A stretch of 64,000 nt of DNA from Stramonita haemastoma (lineage: Eukaryota; Mollusca; Gastropoda; Neogastropoda; Muricidae): positions 63,212,072 to 63,276,071 of the forward strand of contig CM060322.1 in NCBI GenBank assembly GCA_030674155.1. Reading direction: 5' to 3'. The notes under the pieces are model-generated. The model worked only from the letters and a program-made list of their open reading frames with translations. It was not told the origin of the DNA and did no database searches. A program made the position numbers and the translations under genes. Positions 33,765 to 45,424 of the stretch are shown in pieces. Positions within the stretch are counted from its first letter, which is position 1. Each line of letters starts with the position of its first letter.

Positions 33765-34135
33765 TAGTGGGGGGAAGGGGACATGGAGTGGAGGAAGAGG
33801 GGTAGACTGGGTGAGGGGAAGTAGGGTGGGGGAAGTAGAGGGGGGTGAAGAGCTGAGGGGAGGGGTAAGGGTGGACGGGTATGGGAAAAGGGAGGTGAGG
33901 GGGGGGTTGGGGAGGGAAGGGGATGGGAGGGAGGGTGGGGAGGGGAAGGGGTGGGGAGGGGTGGGGGTGGGAAGGGGAGGGGAAGGGGTTGGGAGGGGTG
34001 GGGGGATGGGAAGGGGTGGGGATTAGGGGGGGGAGGAGGGGTTGGGTTAGGGGGGTAGGGGAGGTGGTGGGTGGTTGGGGTGGGAGGGGAGGGGTGGAGG
34101 GTTGGGTGGGTGGGGGAGGGGGAGGGTGGTTAAAA
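33765..34135 (+). repeat. G-run-rich polypurine tract (G-quadruplex prone)
   Basis: About 370 bp in which runs of 3-8 G alternate with single A, T or GA spacers, for example GGGGAAGGGGTGGGGAGGGG. Almost no C occurs on the plus strand. Dozens of overlapping four-run G-quadruplex motifs with 1-2 nt loops are visible. The Pro-rich minus ORF across it is an artefact. Confidence 0.9.
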
Positions 34136-34179
34136 CATTGTTCTCTTAATCCATTGTTATTTTCTGTGAATTCTACATA

Positions 34180-34203
34180 GTCACAACACACACACACACA
34201 ACA

Positions 34204-34234
<31 letters not shown>

Positions 34235-34520
34235 ACACACACACCACACACACACACACACACACAACACACACAACATACACACACACAAACATGCACA
34301 CTATGTCTGTCTCTTTACACACACACACGCACACACACACGCACACACACACACTCTCTCTCATACACAAACACAAACATGTACACTATGTCTGTCTCTT
34401 TCTCACACATACACATGCACACACGCACACACACACTCTCTCTCTCTCACACACACACATGCACACACACATACACAAACACAATACGCACACACACGCA
34501 CACATGCACACACTCACTCC
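34180..34520. repeat. (CA)n microsatellite complex
   Basis: CA with CACCA and CGCA interruptions, two near-identical ACACTATGTCTGTCTCTTT inserts (34300, 34384), then (CT)n/(CA)n. Confidence 0.9.
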
Positions 34521-34745
34521 CCCCCCAAAATCCTTTGGATGAGACTATAAACCAAGGCCATGTGCGAACCCATACAGAACATCTTGCGCACACATTAAAT
34601 CCTGTTCCGCTTTCCGAAAGAGTAGGCCATTGTGTTCCGGTGGGAACAGATGACATTTACAAAACTTCATACACACAGGGACTGGATGTAAAAAAGCATA
34701 GTGCTTATTCCATTATCCTCAGGTAAAAGAATAAATCAAATAAAT
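34521..34745 (+). mobile_element. SINE-1 copy
   Basis: CCTTTGGATGAGACTATAAA, GCGCACACATTAAATCCTGT, TTCCGGTGGGAACAGATGAC, CATACACACAGGGACTGGAT and AGAATAAATCAAATAAATC appear in order. A C-run precedes it, as in the copies at 476 and 53520. Confidence 0.9.
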
Positions 34746-34980
34746 CAAAACACACAACACAACATACAACACGGAAAAACTGATTACACCATGTGGATTT
34801 CCAAAAATGAACATTGGATTTAGAACATGACAATGTTTTAACTAGCCCTTATCTTTTGGGGTGGGAGGGGAGTGGGATGGGATGTGGGGGGATAAAGTAG
34901 CTGGAGAGGGGGGGGGGGGGCACACAGGAGTTGGGGCGTTGTTGTGTTCTGAATCCATTGTTAATTTCTGGGACTTCCAT
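34746..34980. other. Unique DNA with a G-rich patch
   Basis: Short G-rich stretch (34858-34920). The flank contains TGTTGTGTTCTGAATCCATT, similar to TTCTCTTAATCCATTGTT at 34140 and GTATTAACCCATTGTT at 35900. These three G-rich-plus-CCATTGTT modules look like diverged copies. Confidence 0.55.
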
Positions 34981-35640
<660 letters not shown>

Positions 35641-36244
35641 TGTCACACACATAACACACATTACACACTCACACACACACTCTCTCTCACACACACTGAC
35701 ACAACACACACATACACACACAAACACACACAAAACAAAAAGAACCTTTCACTCCATGTTAACCTCACAAAAATTAACAATGAATTAATAACACAAGAAT
35801 GTACCCCAACCTTAAGGGTTTGAGGTGGGGCTGGGGGTCATAAGGGAGGAGGGTAAAGGGATGGGAGGGGCAGGGGTAGTTAATGCATTGTCGTGTGGTA
35901 TTAACCCATTGTTCAGTGTCTGTGAGGTCTGCCTGCTGAGCCCAGGCAGCTGAAGACCTTGAAGTGGAACATTGGGCTGACAGATAAGTAATGTGTGTTT
36001 CTCTCTCTTTCTCTCTGTGTTCTCTCTTTCTCTCTGTGTCTTCTAAGTCTCTCTGTCTCTCTCTCGTCTCCTTCCCTCCCTCCCCTCTCTCTCTCTCTTT
36101 CTCTCTCTATCTATCTATCTAGCTACTATTATTGTCTAAATTGTCTATTTGTTATTTATTTACTTTTTTATTCTATGTTTATGACATACCTATTTAGACA
36201 TTTGTTTATCTGTTGTCTAAATTCTATCTTTTGTCAAATGTGTC
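35641..36244. repeat. CA and CT repeats with unique spacer
   Basis: CA-rich to 35735, unique with G-rich module to 35995, then CT/CTGT to 36120 and AT-rich DNA. Confidence 0.7.
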
Positions 36245-36405
36245 TTTTATTTTATTTATTTATTCTTTAAAATCGCAATTATGGAATGAGCACTCTGTGC
36301 TTTTTTTCATCCATTCCCCATTCCCCGTGTGTATGCAGTTTTGTCAATATTGACATCTGTTCCCGGCACACAATTTACAGTCTATCAAGACTTTGGAGAG
36401 TGAGT
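36245..36405 (-). mobile_element. SINE-1 copy, diverged
   Basis: On the minus strand: CTCCAAAGTCTTGATAGACT, GCCGGGAACAGATGTC, GCATACACACGGGG, AGTGCTCATTCCATAATTGC and an AAATAAATAAA tail. Confidence 0.8.
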
Positions 36406-36506
36406 TAGCATGTGTTACTCAGGGAAATCCTCAAATGGGAATCGGTTGGTCAAATTGCAAGCAATGTTTGACCATTATGCTATCTGTCCATTATGCTATT
36501 TGTCAG

Positions 36507-36584
<78 letters not shown>

Positions 36585-36600
36585 TGTGTGTTGTGTGAGT
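36406..36600. repeat. Unique DNA and (TG)n microsatellite
   Basis: About 70 bp of pure TG at 36509-36577 with short TGTTG ends. Confidence 0.9.
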
Positions 36601-36662
36601 TGGGGAGATGAATTCATTGTTATCAACATTTTGTTCATGCATGTTCAGTGTGTGTGTTCCAG

Positions 36663-36699
36663 GGCTGGTGTACCAAAGACATTTGAAGACAACTTCATG
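36663..36699 (+). other. Outlying A-like cassette 1
   Basis: GTGTGTTCCAG precedes GGCTGGTGTACCAAAGACAT and TTGAAGACAACTTCATG. It is homologous to the A cassettes of the main array by GGTGTACC and GAAGACAA, and lies 452 bp from the next copy. The frame and donor differ from the main array. Confidence 0.5.
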
Positions 36700-36985
36700 T
36701 TTTTTATTCTTTTTTCTTTTATATCGAGGATAATGGAATAAGCACTCATGTGCTTTTTTTACACCCAGCCCCCTTGTGTATGCAGTTTTTTTGGTAAATA
36801 TTGCCATCTGTTCCCACTGGCACACAATGGCCTACTCTTAGGAAAAGTGGAACAGGATTTAACGTGTGTGCAAGATGTTCTGTGTGCATTGCACATGGGT
36901 CCTCGGTTTACAGTCTCATCAAGACTTTTGGGGAGAGTGGAGTCAACACTGATGTTAGCTCAGGGGAAAAATCCCCTTGACCAGG
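36700..36985 (-). mobile_element. SINE-1 copy, long
   Basis: On the minus strand it extends from about TTTTTCCCCTGAGCTAACAT through CACTCTCCCCAAAAGTC, GATGAGACTGTAAACCG and GTTCCACTTTTCCTAAGAGT to a tail matching TATAAAAGAAAAAAG. It lies directly between two A-like cassettes. Confidence 0.9.
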
Positions 36986-37009
36986 TATGGAACTCAATGT
37001 CAGTAAGTG

Positions 37010-37230
37010 AGATGTGTGTGTATGTGTATGTGTGTATGTATGTGTGGGGGGGGGGGGGAGATGGAATGCATTGTTATCAACATTTTCTTTATGCATATTC
37101 AGTTTGTGTTACAGGGCTGATGTACCAAAGACAGCTGAAGACAAACTGCATGTGAGTGAGTGTGTGGTGGTGTGTGTGTGTGAGTGGTGTGTGTTGTGTG
37201 TGTGTGTGTGTGTGTGTGTGTTATGCAGGT
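37010..37230 (+). other. Outlying A-like cassette 2 in (TG)n DNA
   Basis: TTTGTGTTACAG (ending 37114) is followed by GGCTGATGTACCAAAGACAG, CTGAAGACAAACTGCAT and a donor-like GTGAGTGAG. The upstream flank (GTTATCAACATTTTCTTTAT) duplicates the flank of cassette 1, so this is a duplicated block of about 450 bp. Confidence 0.5.
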
Positions 37231-37523
37231 GCTTGTACCATGACTGCTGAAGGCATGGAAGCTGTTTTTAACAGATTGACCTAAGCTTAAACAAAAAGCA
37301 AAAAGGAAACAAACCATTACTGATATAAATGAAAATGGTATTGATATATGGAAAGAAAAATTGTTATTTGCACAAAAATTGTTAGAATTATGATAATAAC
37401 GAGAACAGTAACTACAACATTGAGTAATTGTTATATAATGCAGTTGATGGTAACAATAGTGATAATAATATGATAATAATATATATAATAATAATAATAA
37501 TATAATAATAATATGATATGATA

Positions 37524-37564
<41 letters not shown>

Positions 37565-37733
37565 ATCAACACAACAATAACTGTTATATTTGTAATTGAT
37601 GGAAATGTGCTAATTATGATAATGATGATTATTATAATAATGATGATGATAGTAATGATGACATTTAAAAAATGTTAATAATAATAACAAAAGCTGTAAT
37701 AAATTAATCATCTCCCTCTCTGAGTCTGACTCT

Positions 37734-37817
<84 letters not shown>

Positions 37818-37985
37818 CTCTCTCTATCTTCTCTTCTCTTATTCTCTATCTCTATCTCTTCTCTATATCTCTGTACTTGTTGACCAACAGAGTGAAGAGT
37901 CCAGGTGTCATATATACCATGTCAGCTGTGCCATGTGTGAACATTGGATAGAAGATCTGTCACATTATGCTGCTTTGCTCCATAG
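37231..37985. repeat. AT-rich DNA with (TAA)n, (GAT)n and (CT)n
   Basis: TAA/ATAT repeats at 37455-37515, pure GAT at 37520-37562, CT at 37738-37830 with TCTTC to 37862. Unique DNA then leads to the exon candidate. Confidence 0.8.
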
Positions 37986-38173
37986 ATGCACAGAAAAGGA
38001 AGGAAGGTCAGCTTAGCCTGGGAGCCCAGGGTCCTTTTGAGGGAGCAGAGAGAATGTGGCCAGCACCATCTTCAGGCTGTGCAGAAAGGCAAGGCCAGTC
38101 GGCAGTGATTCTGTCACATATCAGGGCTCTAGAGGGTAACAAGTATCTCATCCCTAAAACTTACAGTTTTCAT
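37986..38173 (+). CDS. Candidate internal coding exon, unknown family
   Basis: TGCTGCTTTGCTCCATAG is a good acceptor and CAT|GTAAGTG a strong donor. The 188 bp between are open in one frame (2 nt plus 62 codons) with translation including KEGQLSLGAQGPFEGAERMW and AVILSHIRALEGNKYLIPKT. The other plus frames have stops. Local GC content rises above the AT-rich flanks. I do not recognise a family. It would be part of a plus-strand gene whose other exons are uncertain. Its end (codon boundary) does not match the phase of the A cassettes that follow, so direct splicing to them is not supported. Confidence 0.4.
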
Positions 38174-38206
38174 GTAAGTGTATTTTGGGGTTTCTAATAG
38201 AAAAAT

Positions 38207-38208
38207 GG

Positions 38209-38295
<87 letters not shown>

Positions 38296-38305
38296 GTGTG
38301 TGTGT
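38207..38305. repeat. (TG)n microsatellite
   Basis: About 85 bp of pure TG. Confidence 0.95.
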
Positions 38306-38547
38306 AAAAAATTATGAGAAAGGGAGTTGAAAGTTTGCTTCACCAGTACTGGTTTAAAAAATTATCTCTCTTAAAATGGGAAACTCTAAAACTTTTGAGC
38401 TGCAATTCTGAAAAGAAACTCATTCAGATCAGACTTATTCTGTCTTGGTTTATTAATTAATTTTTTCATTTTTTTAAATTTTATTTTATTCTTTTATATT
38501 GACATCAGCATGGTATTGTGTGTATGGATGGATGCATTGTGTGTCTG

Positions 38548-38632
<85 letters not shown>
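38548..38632. repeat. (TG)n inside the array
   Basis: About 80 bp of TG at the position where other units carry G-runs or TGCATGTGTG before the A cassette. Confidence 0.95.
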
Positions 38633-38635
<3 letters not shown>

Positions 38636-38701
38636 TGGTTGTTGGTGATATATTATTTGTCAGACTGAATTTTTGACATGTCCCTTTCTGTGTGTTCACA
38701 G

Positions 38702-38743
38702 ACCTGGTGTGCCCAGACAGTTGAAGACAATGTGGAATGATCA
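38702..38743 (+). other. A cassette 1 (42 nt)
   Basis: GTGTTCACAG precedes it and GTGAAGTATT follows. The frame PGVPRQLKTMWND is open (1 nt, 13 codons, 2 nt). Confidence 0.55.
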
Positions 38744-38952
38744 GTGAAGTATTTTGTCTCTGCGTCTGCTAGTGTGTATGGTTTGTTTATGGTTTGTTGT
38801 GTGTTATTTGAGCATTGGTATACATAAGTATTATGTGTAAGTATACATGAGTGTATGGACAGAGATTGCTTTATCTATGTGTTGGGGGGGGGGGGAATGG
38901 AGGTTGATATATTGCATTCATTATTTCTGACTTGATTGATCTGTGTTCACAG

Positions 38953-38998
38953 ACCTCACTGTACCCATCATCTGGAGATGCTTTCAGCAGTACTAAGA
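38953..38998 (+). other. B cassette 1
   Basis: GTGTTCACAG precedes and GTTAAGTG follows. The frame SLYPSSGDAFSSTK is open. It aligns to the A cassette across the acceptor, GTACCC and the GTTAAGT donor, so A and B are ancient paralogues. Confidence 0.5.
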
Positions 38999-39133
38999 GT
39001 TAAGTGTTTTTCTGTGAGTGTGTGTGTGTGTTTGTGTGATTGTGTGTATGTGTGCATTGTGTGTGTAAGATGGTTGTTGTTATGTTATTTTTCAGACTTT
39101 GTTTCTGATATGTCCCTTTCTGTGTGATAACAG

Positions 39134-39164
39134 GATTGGTGTACCAAGACAATGTCGGATGGTC
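39134..39164 (+). other. A cassette 2, internally deleted
   Basis: GTGATAACAG precedes. GATTGGTGTACCAAGACAAT is followed by GTCGGATGGTCA and GTGCAGTATT. About 11 nt are missing relative to other A copies. Confidence 0.5.
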
Positions 39165-39295
39165 AGTGCAGTATTTGGTCTGTGCTTCTGTATTTTGTGT
39201 TAATTGTCAGGTCAGATGCTTTCTCTGCTACTGGTAACCATGTAACCCAGTACTACCTGCCACATGTGGGGAGTAAACCCAACCCAAAACAAGTG

Positions 39296-39355
<60 letters not shown>

Positions 39356-39363
39356 TGGTGTTT
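39296..39363. repeat. (TG)n inside the array
   Basis: About 55 bp pure TG with TGTGG at the end. Confidence 0.95.
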
Positions 39364-39737
39364 GATGTGATATCTTTCCTCTTGTGTGTAGTTTGTTCTT
39401 CTCTTCATTTATGATGTAGACATTGTCACAGCCAGCCTTGTTGTATTTGCATGATACACTCACCCCTTGTTGATTGTTGTTTCTTTTTTCTTAATATTTT
39501 TACAACTTTTAAACAGTTACACCTAGTTTTTTTTTATTCTAATATCTGTTCAGCATGATGTTCAACTGCAGCTCATTTTTGCACATGTTAAGAGAATGGA
39601 TTGACATGAGTGTGTGGGTAAGGGTGTGTATTGGGGGGGGGGAGGGAGGATGGTATAGGAGTTGTTGTACTGCATACATGATAAAATATTTGATTTATGT
39701 TGTTCTCAGAATCTGTGTTCAGTATCTGTATTCACAG

Positions 39738-39786
39738 AACTCGTGTACCCAACAGCTGGGGATACTTTCAGTAGCACTGTCCAAGA
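39738..39786 (+). other. B cassette 2
   Basis: GTATTCACAG precedes it. The frame LVYPTAGDTFSSTVQE is open. The donor is damaged (GCCAAGTG instead of GTTAAGTG). Confidence 0.5.
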
Positions 39787-40282
39787 GCCAAGTGCTGATT
39801 TTTTTCTCTTTGTGCCTATTCTGTGTTTGTGTGCCTGTGATGGTTTGTTTCCTCTGGTGTTATTTAATCTCTTAATTTATGTTGAAGACTTGTTGCAGGT
39901 AACTTGCTACGGTAGTGCCTTGTTGTATTGTTATGATAGGTCTACCCCCCTTGCTAATTGTTTTTTATCCTAATATTTTCCCAATCTTTAAACACTGACA
40001 CACTGTTCATTTTTTGTTTTTCAACTATTTGATACCAATTTCAACTGCATCCAATTTTCTGCACATATGTTAGAATGCTCTCATAACTGTGACATATTTT
40101 ATTCAATGTACACTTTGTGCAAGTTTTTTTATGTAAGTATCTTTCTGATGTCTGTTTCTGTGTATGATATTGTATGTTTCTGATGTAGACTTGCTTCTAT
40201 GTGTCTGATGTATGTGTGTTTCTAGTGTTTGTTTTTGTGTATAAGATAAGTATGTTTCTGATGTCTGTTTCTGTATGTGCAG

Positions 40283-40364
40283 AGCTGGGGTCAACACATC
40301 TGTAAGGGGAAGCATATTTGATGTTCTAAGTTGCTACACATTGGACAGGATTTTTTATACAAAG
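40283..40364 (+). other. C cassette 1 (82 nt)
   Basis: TTTCTGTATGTGCAG precedes and AAAG|GTACAAAAC follows, both good splice-like signals. The frame AGVNTSVRGSIFDVLSCY continues open to the donor. Confidence 0.55.
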
Positions 40365-40686
40365 GTACAAAACCCACGATGATTCTCTTATTTTTATGTT
40401 AGCTTTTAAAATGAATAGTTTGGGCTTTTTTATTTAGAATACCAAAAGCAGAAGATTTTATATTCTTCTGTTTAAAATTGGAAACTGAAATTTTATAGTT
40501 GCAATTCTTTAAAAAAAAATCAAACCTGATTTAGATCAGACTTGTTCTGTCTCGTAATTTACATTGACATCAGAGAAAGTGTGTGTTTGCTTCAGTGCAT
40601 GCATGTGTGGGGGACGGGAGGGGTATTGTTACTATTATTTTTTTCTCAGACTTTCTTTTGACATGTCCCTTTCTGTTTGTTCACAG

Positions 40687-40728
40687 GCTTTGTTTAAGGA
40701 TACTGCAGAAGACAATGTGGGATAACCA
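40687..40728 (+). other. A cassette 3 (42 nt)
   Basis: TTGTTCACAG precedes and GTTAAGTATT follows. The frame is open (LCLRILQKTMWDN) but the first half is diverged. Confidence 0.5.
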
Positions 40729-40882
40729 GTTAAGTATTTGCATCTGCTAGTGTGTATGGTTGTGTGTGGTTTGTTGTATATATATTTTTTATAAGTGTTG
40801 GTGTCCACAAATGTTTATTGTAGGTATACACAAGTGTAAGAAGAAGAATTGATATGCTGTTTGTGTGTGGAGATTCTTACAA

Positions 40883-40928
40883 TAGAGTGCCCAACAGCTG
40901 TAGATGCTTTTAGCAGAACTGTCCAAGA
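40883..40928 (+). other. B cassette 3, acceptor lost
   Basis: CCCAACAGCTGTAGATGCTT aligns to other B copies, but the upstream CAG is replaced by ATAGAG and the donor reads GTTTAGTG. Probably dead. Confidence 0.5.
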
Positions 40929-41356
40929 GTTTAGTGTTTTTTGTGAATGTTGGGGGAAGGGGGATTACCTGTGGTGTGTTTATTGCAGTTCTTTTCATTG
41001 ATGATGTAGACTTGTCATAGCCTGGCTTGCCATAATGTTGCTTGTTGTACTGCCATGATACGCTGACCCCTTGTTGTTTGTTGATTCTTTGTTTTTCTTT
41101 CTCTTCTCTTTTTCTCTTCTAATATTTTCACAACTTTTACTAACTTACACCCAGTTATCTTTTTCATGTTTCATCTCTTTGACATATGTTTAGATGTGTC
41201 ATTTTTGCACAAATGTTAGAGAGAGGGATTGACATGCATGTGTGGATGAGGGTATGTATTTGGGGGTGGGTTCATGGTGGGGGAGGATAATGGGGTTGAT
41301 GTATTGCATACAGAATTACAGGCTTGATTGATTGTGTGCAGTGTCTGTGTTCAAAG

Positions 41357-41404
41357 GCTCCTGTACCCAACAGCTGGAGATGCTTTCAGCACCACTGTCC
41401 AAGA
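41357..41404 (+). other. B cassette 4 (48 nt)
   Basis: GTGTTCAAAG precedes and GTTAAGTG follows. The frame LLYPTAGDAFSTTVQ is open. The length of 48 nt is a multiple of three. Confidence 0.5.
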
Positions 41405-42360
41405 GTTAAGTGCTGCTTTTTCTGTGTGCTGGTGTATGTGTGTGTCTTTGTGTCTGTTATGTGTGGTGTGTGTACGATTTGTTTCCTCTGGTGGTGTTTA
41501 ACTCTCAGAGGAGGGCCATCACTATAGCTATAGTGGGTCAGTGTAAAGCAAAGAAAGGGTTTTGGACAGACATTGGCTTTAGCAGATTTGCTGTTTGCAA
41601 ATTTTTCTCCCAGCAGCCACATAATACTATGACTAGTGCAGCTTAACATACTTGTGAGCCTGTCCTTGTGAATGCAGAGCATTGTTGGGTGATTCTGAGT
41701 GTTCTAAACTCTTTGTTTGAGATTTAGAATATTTTCTGCATGCTAGTTAAAGCTCAATTATTAGAGAGCTTCGATCTTTTTGTGTGTACTAACTTGGCAT
41801 GTTATTTATTTGTTCAGAAATTTTCATTTTCTTACTATGTGTTATGTATTTTTTCATGATTTTTTTTTTTTTACTAACATTACAAATGGGCCATCTGTGG
41901 TGTGTGGGGGGGGGGGGAAGCAAGGGAGAGAACTGGCCTTGGAGTGAGTTAACCTCATAATTTATGATCTAGACATTGTTATAGCTTACCTTGCTATAGT
42001 GTTTTCTAGTTGTATTGCCATGATATGTCCACTCCCTTGTTATTTGTTGTTTTTCCCTAATACTTTCACATTCTTTAAACACTTACACACTGTTATTTTA
42101 TATTTATTTGACACCATGTTCAACTGCAGCCAGATTTTTTGCACGTTGTTAGAATACCCTAGTTACTTTGACATATTTTACTCATTGTATAATTTGTGGC
42201 TTATTCTTTGGTGTAAGTATTTCTGATGTTGTTTCTGTGTATGATGTATGTATGTTTGTGATGTACACTTGCTTCTATGTGTTTGATGTATGTATGTTTC
42301 TAGTGTTTGTTTCTGTGTTTGATATAAGTGTGTTTCTGATGTCTGTGTCTGTATGTGCAG

Positions 42361-42443
42361 AGTGGGGCTGAAGCATCATTGCGAGGAGGTATTATCAATG
42401 TTCCAGAATTGCTACACCACTGGATGGGATTTTTCACACAAAG
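42361..42443 (+). other. C cassette 2 (83 nt)
   Basis: GTCTGTATGTGCAG precedes and AAAG|GTACAAAACC follows. The frame VGLKHHCEEVLSMFQNCY is open but indels put it out of register with C1. Confidence 0.5.
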
Positions 42444-42773
42444 GTACAAAACCCACTATGATTTTCTTCAAACATCATTCAAAATTGTTAGAGAAAAGAA
42501 ATATTTTCATGTCAGTTTTTAAAAGGAATCATTTTCTTTATTATTAAAGTACTGAAATTTAATTTAATTATAACTTGTGTTTCTGTCTTGAAATTAATGT
42601 TCTTACCCTTGGAATATAGATATTATTTATTCATTATTCCTTGTTTTCAAAGGATTTGTGTGTGTCTATTTTTGACATACCCTTGCTTTTGTGTGTTTGA
42701 TATTTGTCTGGTTGTGATGTACACTTGTTCCTGTGTATAAGAGTGTTTCTGATATCTGTTTCTGTAAGTGCAG

Positions 42774-42856
42774 AGTGGGGGTGAACACCAATGAAGGGGA
42801 AGCATGATTGATGTTTCAGAGTTGCTACACCACTGAACAGGATTTTTGACACAAAG
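42774..42856 (+). other. C cassette 3, stops in all frames
   Basis: TTTCTGTAAGTGCAG precedes and AAAG|GTACACAAC follows, but all three plus frames contain stops. It lies only 413 bp from C2, an extra local duplication. Confidence 0.55.
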
Positions 42857-43230
42857 GTACACAACTCACCTTGGATTCTCCTTACACACCATTCAAAATT
42901 GTTAGAAAAGAGAAGTTTCATTTTAATGTTGGCTTTTTAGGGAATATTTTGCTTTTTTTTTAAGTACCAGGAAACATAACAACAGGAACAAAACAGAACA
43001 AAAATGGATTTTACTGTTTTGTATTAAATGGGAAACTCTAAAACTGTACATTTGCAATTCTTAAAACAAGCTGATTCAGATCAGACTTGTTCTATCTTTG
43101 GGGGGGGGGGGGTACCTTGACATTAAATGTTATTGTGTTCATGTATGCATGCATGCATAGTGTGTGTAGTGGGGGGGGGGGTTACTATATTATGACTCAG
43201 ACTTTATTTTGTCATTTTGTATGTTCACAG

Positions 43231-43277
43231 GCTTGGTGTGCCAAGACAGTTGAAGACAATGTGGGATGATTATTTAG
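43231..43277 (+). other. A cassette 4, donor region altered
   Basis: ATGTTCACAG precedes. The frame LGVPRQLKTMWDD is open. The end reads GATGATTATTTAGGTATTTT instead of GATGATCAGTTAAGTATTTT. Confidence 0.5.
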
Positions 43278-43674
43278 GTATTTTCTTTCTCCAACTGCTA
43301 GTGTGATGGTTTGTTTGTGGCTTGTTGTATATTATCATGTGTAGGTGTACACAAGTGGTTTGCTAGGTATACATGACTGTAAGTAGAGGGATTGATATAT
43401 TTATGTCTTACCATAGTGTGGCCTTGTTGTAATGTATGTGCACGAAACATCTACCCCAATGTTCATTGTTGTTTTGTTGTTGCTTTTTCTAATATTTTAA
43501 CAAGTTGAAAACACTTACACACAGTTATCTGACCTTTTCTAATTATTCCTCTTTTTTCTGAGGTTTAGCTGCAGCTAGATAAGTGAAGTGAAGATGTTTC
43601 TGATCTCTCCTTGTTTTCATGTGTTTTTTTTAATACTTTGTTGATTGGTCTGTTTTGATAAAGATGTAACCTGA

Positions 43675-43865
<191 letters not shown>

Positions 43866-44738
43866 CTTTCACATAATACACTGTCTTAAATGTGTTATTA
43901 CATAGAAATATTTTGGTTATTTTGTTGACTTTGAAATTGTATTTTTGTTGTCTAAAAAAGGACACGCTGTATTTGTTTTATTTTTGTTTGGTGTTGGGTT
44001 TTTCCCTACACATATAAGTTACCCATTTTTTGACTTTTTAAATCAATGTTCTTGACCATGACTTGAAAAATGTTCTTTTGGCTAACATCATATTGTTGTA
44101 ATTCTTTTTAAGTGTTTGTTGTTAGTATGTTTTCAGAGGGTTTTTTCCCTTTTCATCATAATAGTGTTTTAAACAAAGAAAGATTTGTGAACATATAAAT
44201 CTTTTGATTTTGTTTGGGTTGCTCTCTTTTTTTGAGTTTCCTCTTAATTTTAATCTATTTCATTATAACTAGTGTATTTCTCTTGACACTAGTATTGGGG
44301 TCAGTCAGGGATTATGTATTTGTGGAATGAATATTTATCTCTTTTATTTAAATAATTATCGGTGTATCCAGTGGGGGCTACACTTTGTTGAATTTATAAC
44401 TGTCTACTTTTTTTAATCATTGGTTGAACTTCCATTGTTGGTGTAGGTGATTTGGAATTTTTTGTTTGTGTGTATTTGTTGTTAGATTTTTATTTATTTA
44501 TTTTTTGTTTTGCTGATCCCTATTCAGGACAAGGGCTGATGAAAAAATGTGAATATTTACCATGTTACTCTTGGAATATAGAGATTACTAATTCATTCCT
44601 TGTTTTTATGTGATTAGTGTGTGTTTATTTCTGATGTACACTTCCTTCTGTGTGTTTGATATTTTGTGTGTTTGTAATGTGTACTTGTTTCTGTGTATGT
44701 TGTAAGTGTGTTTCTAATGCCTGTTTCTGTATGTGCAG

Positions 44739-44802
44739 AGTGGGGGTGAACACATCTGTGAAGGGAAGCATGCTTCAAGTTCCAGAGTTGCTACACACAA
44801 AG
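44739..44802 (+). other. C cassette 4, 19-nt internal deletion
   Basis: TTTCTGTATGTGCAG precedes and AAAG|GTATACAAC follows. The frame VGVNTSVKGSMLQVPELLH remains open across the deletion. Confidence 0.55.
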
Positions 44803-45185
44803 GTATACAACTGGCTGTGATTCTCCTTACATATCAGTCAGAGTTGTTAGAGAAGAGAAAATTCATTTTCTCAATTCATATTGGTTTATAAAAGAATATT
44901 TTGTAAAGTTTTATTTTCATTTAAATAAAGTACAAAAAAAAAGAACAAGATTTTAATGTTTAAAAAAAGGGTTCTAATGTTTTATATCAAATGGGAAACT
45001 TGAAATTTTAGAGCTGCCAATCTTAAAACAAGCTGATGCAGATCAGATTTGTTTTGTCTTCGCTTACTTTGACATCATATGGTATTGTGTGTGTATACAT
45101 GCATGTGTGTTGGGGGGGGGGGAGAGTTGTTACCATATTATTTCTCAGACTTTATTTTCACATGTCCCTTCCTGTGTGGTATCAG

Positions 45186-45227
45186 GCCTGGTGTTCCCAA
45201 ACAGCTGAGGACAATGTGGGATGATCA
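45186..45227 (+). other. A cassette 5 (42 nt)
   Basis: GTGGTATCAG precedes and GTTAAGTATT follows. The frame PGVPKQLRTMWDD is open. Differences from A1 are R/K and K/R exchanges. Confidence 0.55.
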
Positions 45228-45384
45228 GTTAAGTATTTTGTCTGTGCATCTGGTAGGTAGTGTGTATATTTTCTTAAGTGTTGGTGTACAAAAGTGTTTT
45301 GTGTAGGTATACACAGTGTAAGTAGACTGTTAGATATTCTTATGAGTGTGGGGGTGGGGGTTGATGTGTTGCTTACAATGTCAT

Positions 45385-45424
45385 AGAGCTGGAGATGCTT
45401 GTAGCAGCACTTTCTAAGGGTTAG
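45385..45424 (+). other. B-like remnant
   Basis: AGCTGGAGATGCTTGTAGCA and TTAGTGCTTTG align to B, but the 5' part and acceptor are missing. Confidence 0.45.

Noticed and set aside
33712..34299. 195-codon Pro-rich minus ORF
   Set aside because: It is the complement of the G-run tract and a CA repeat, with low-complexity composition only.
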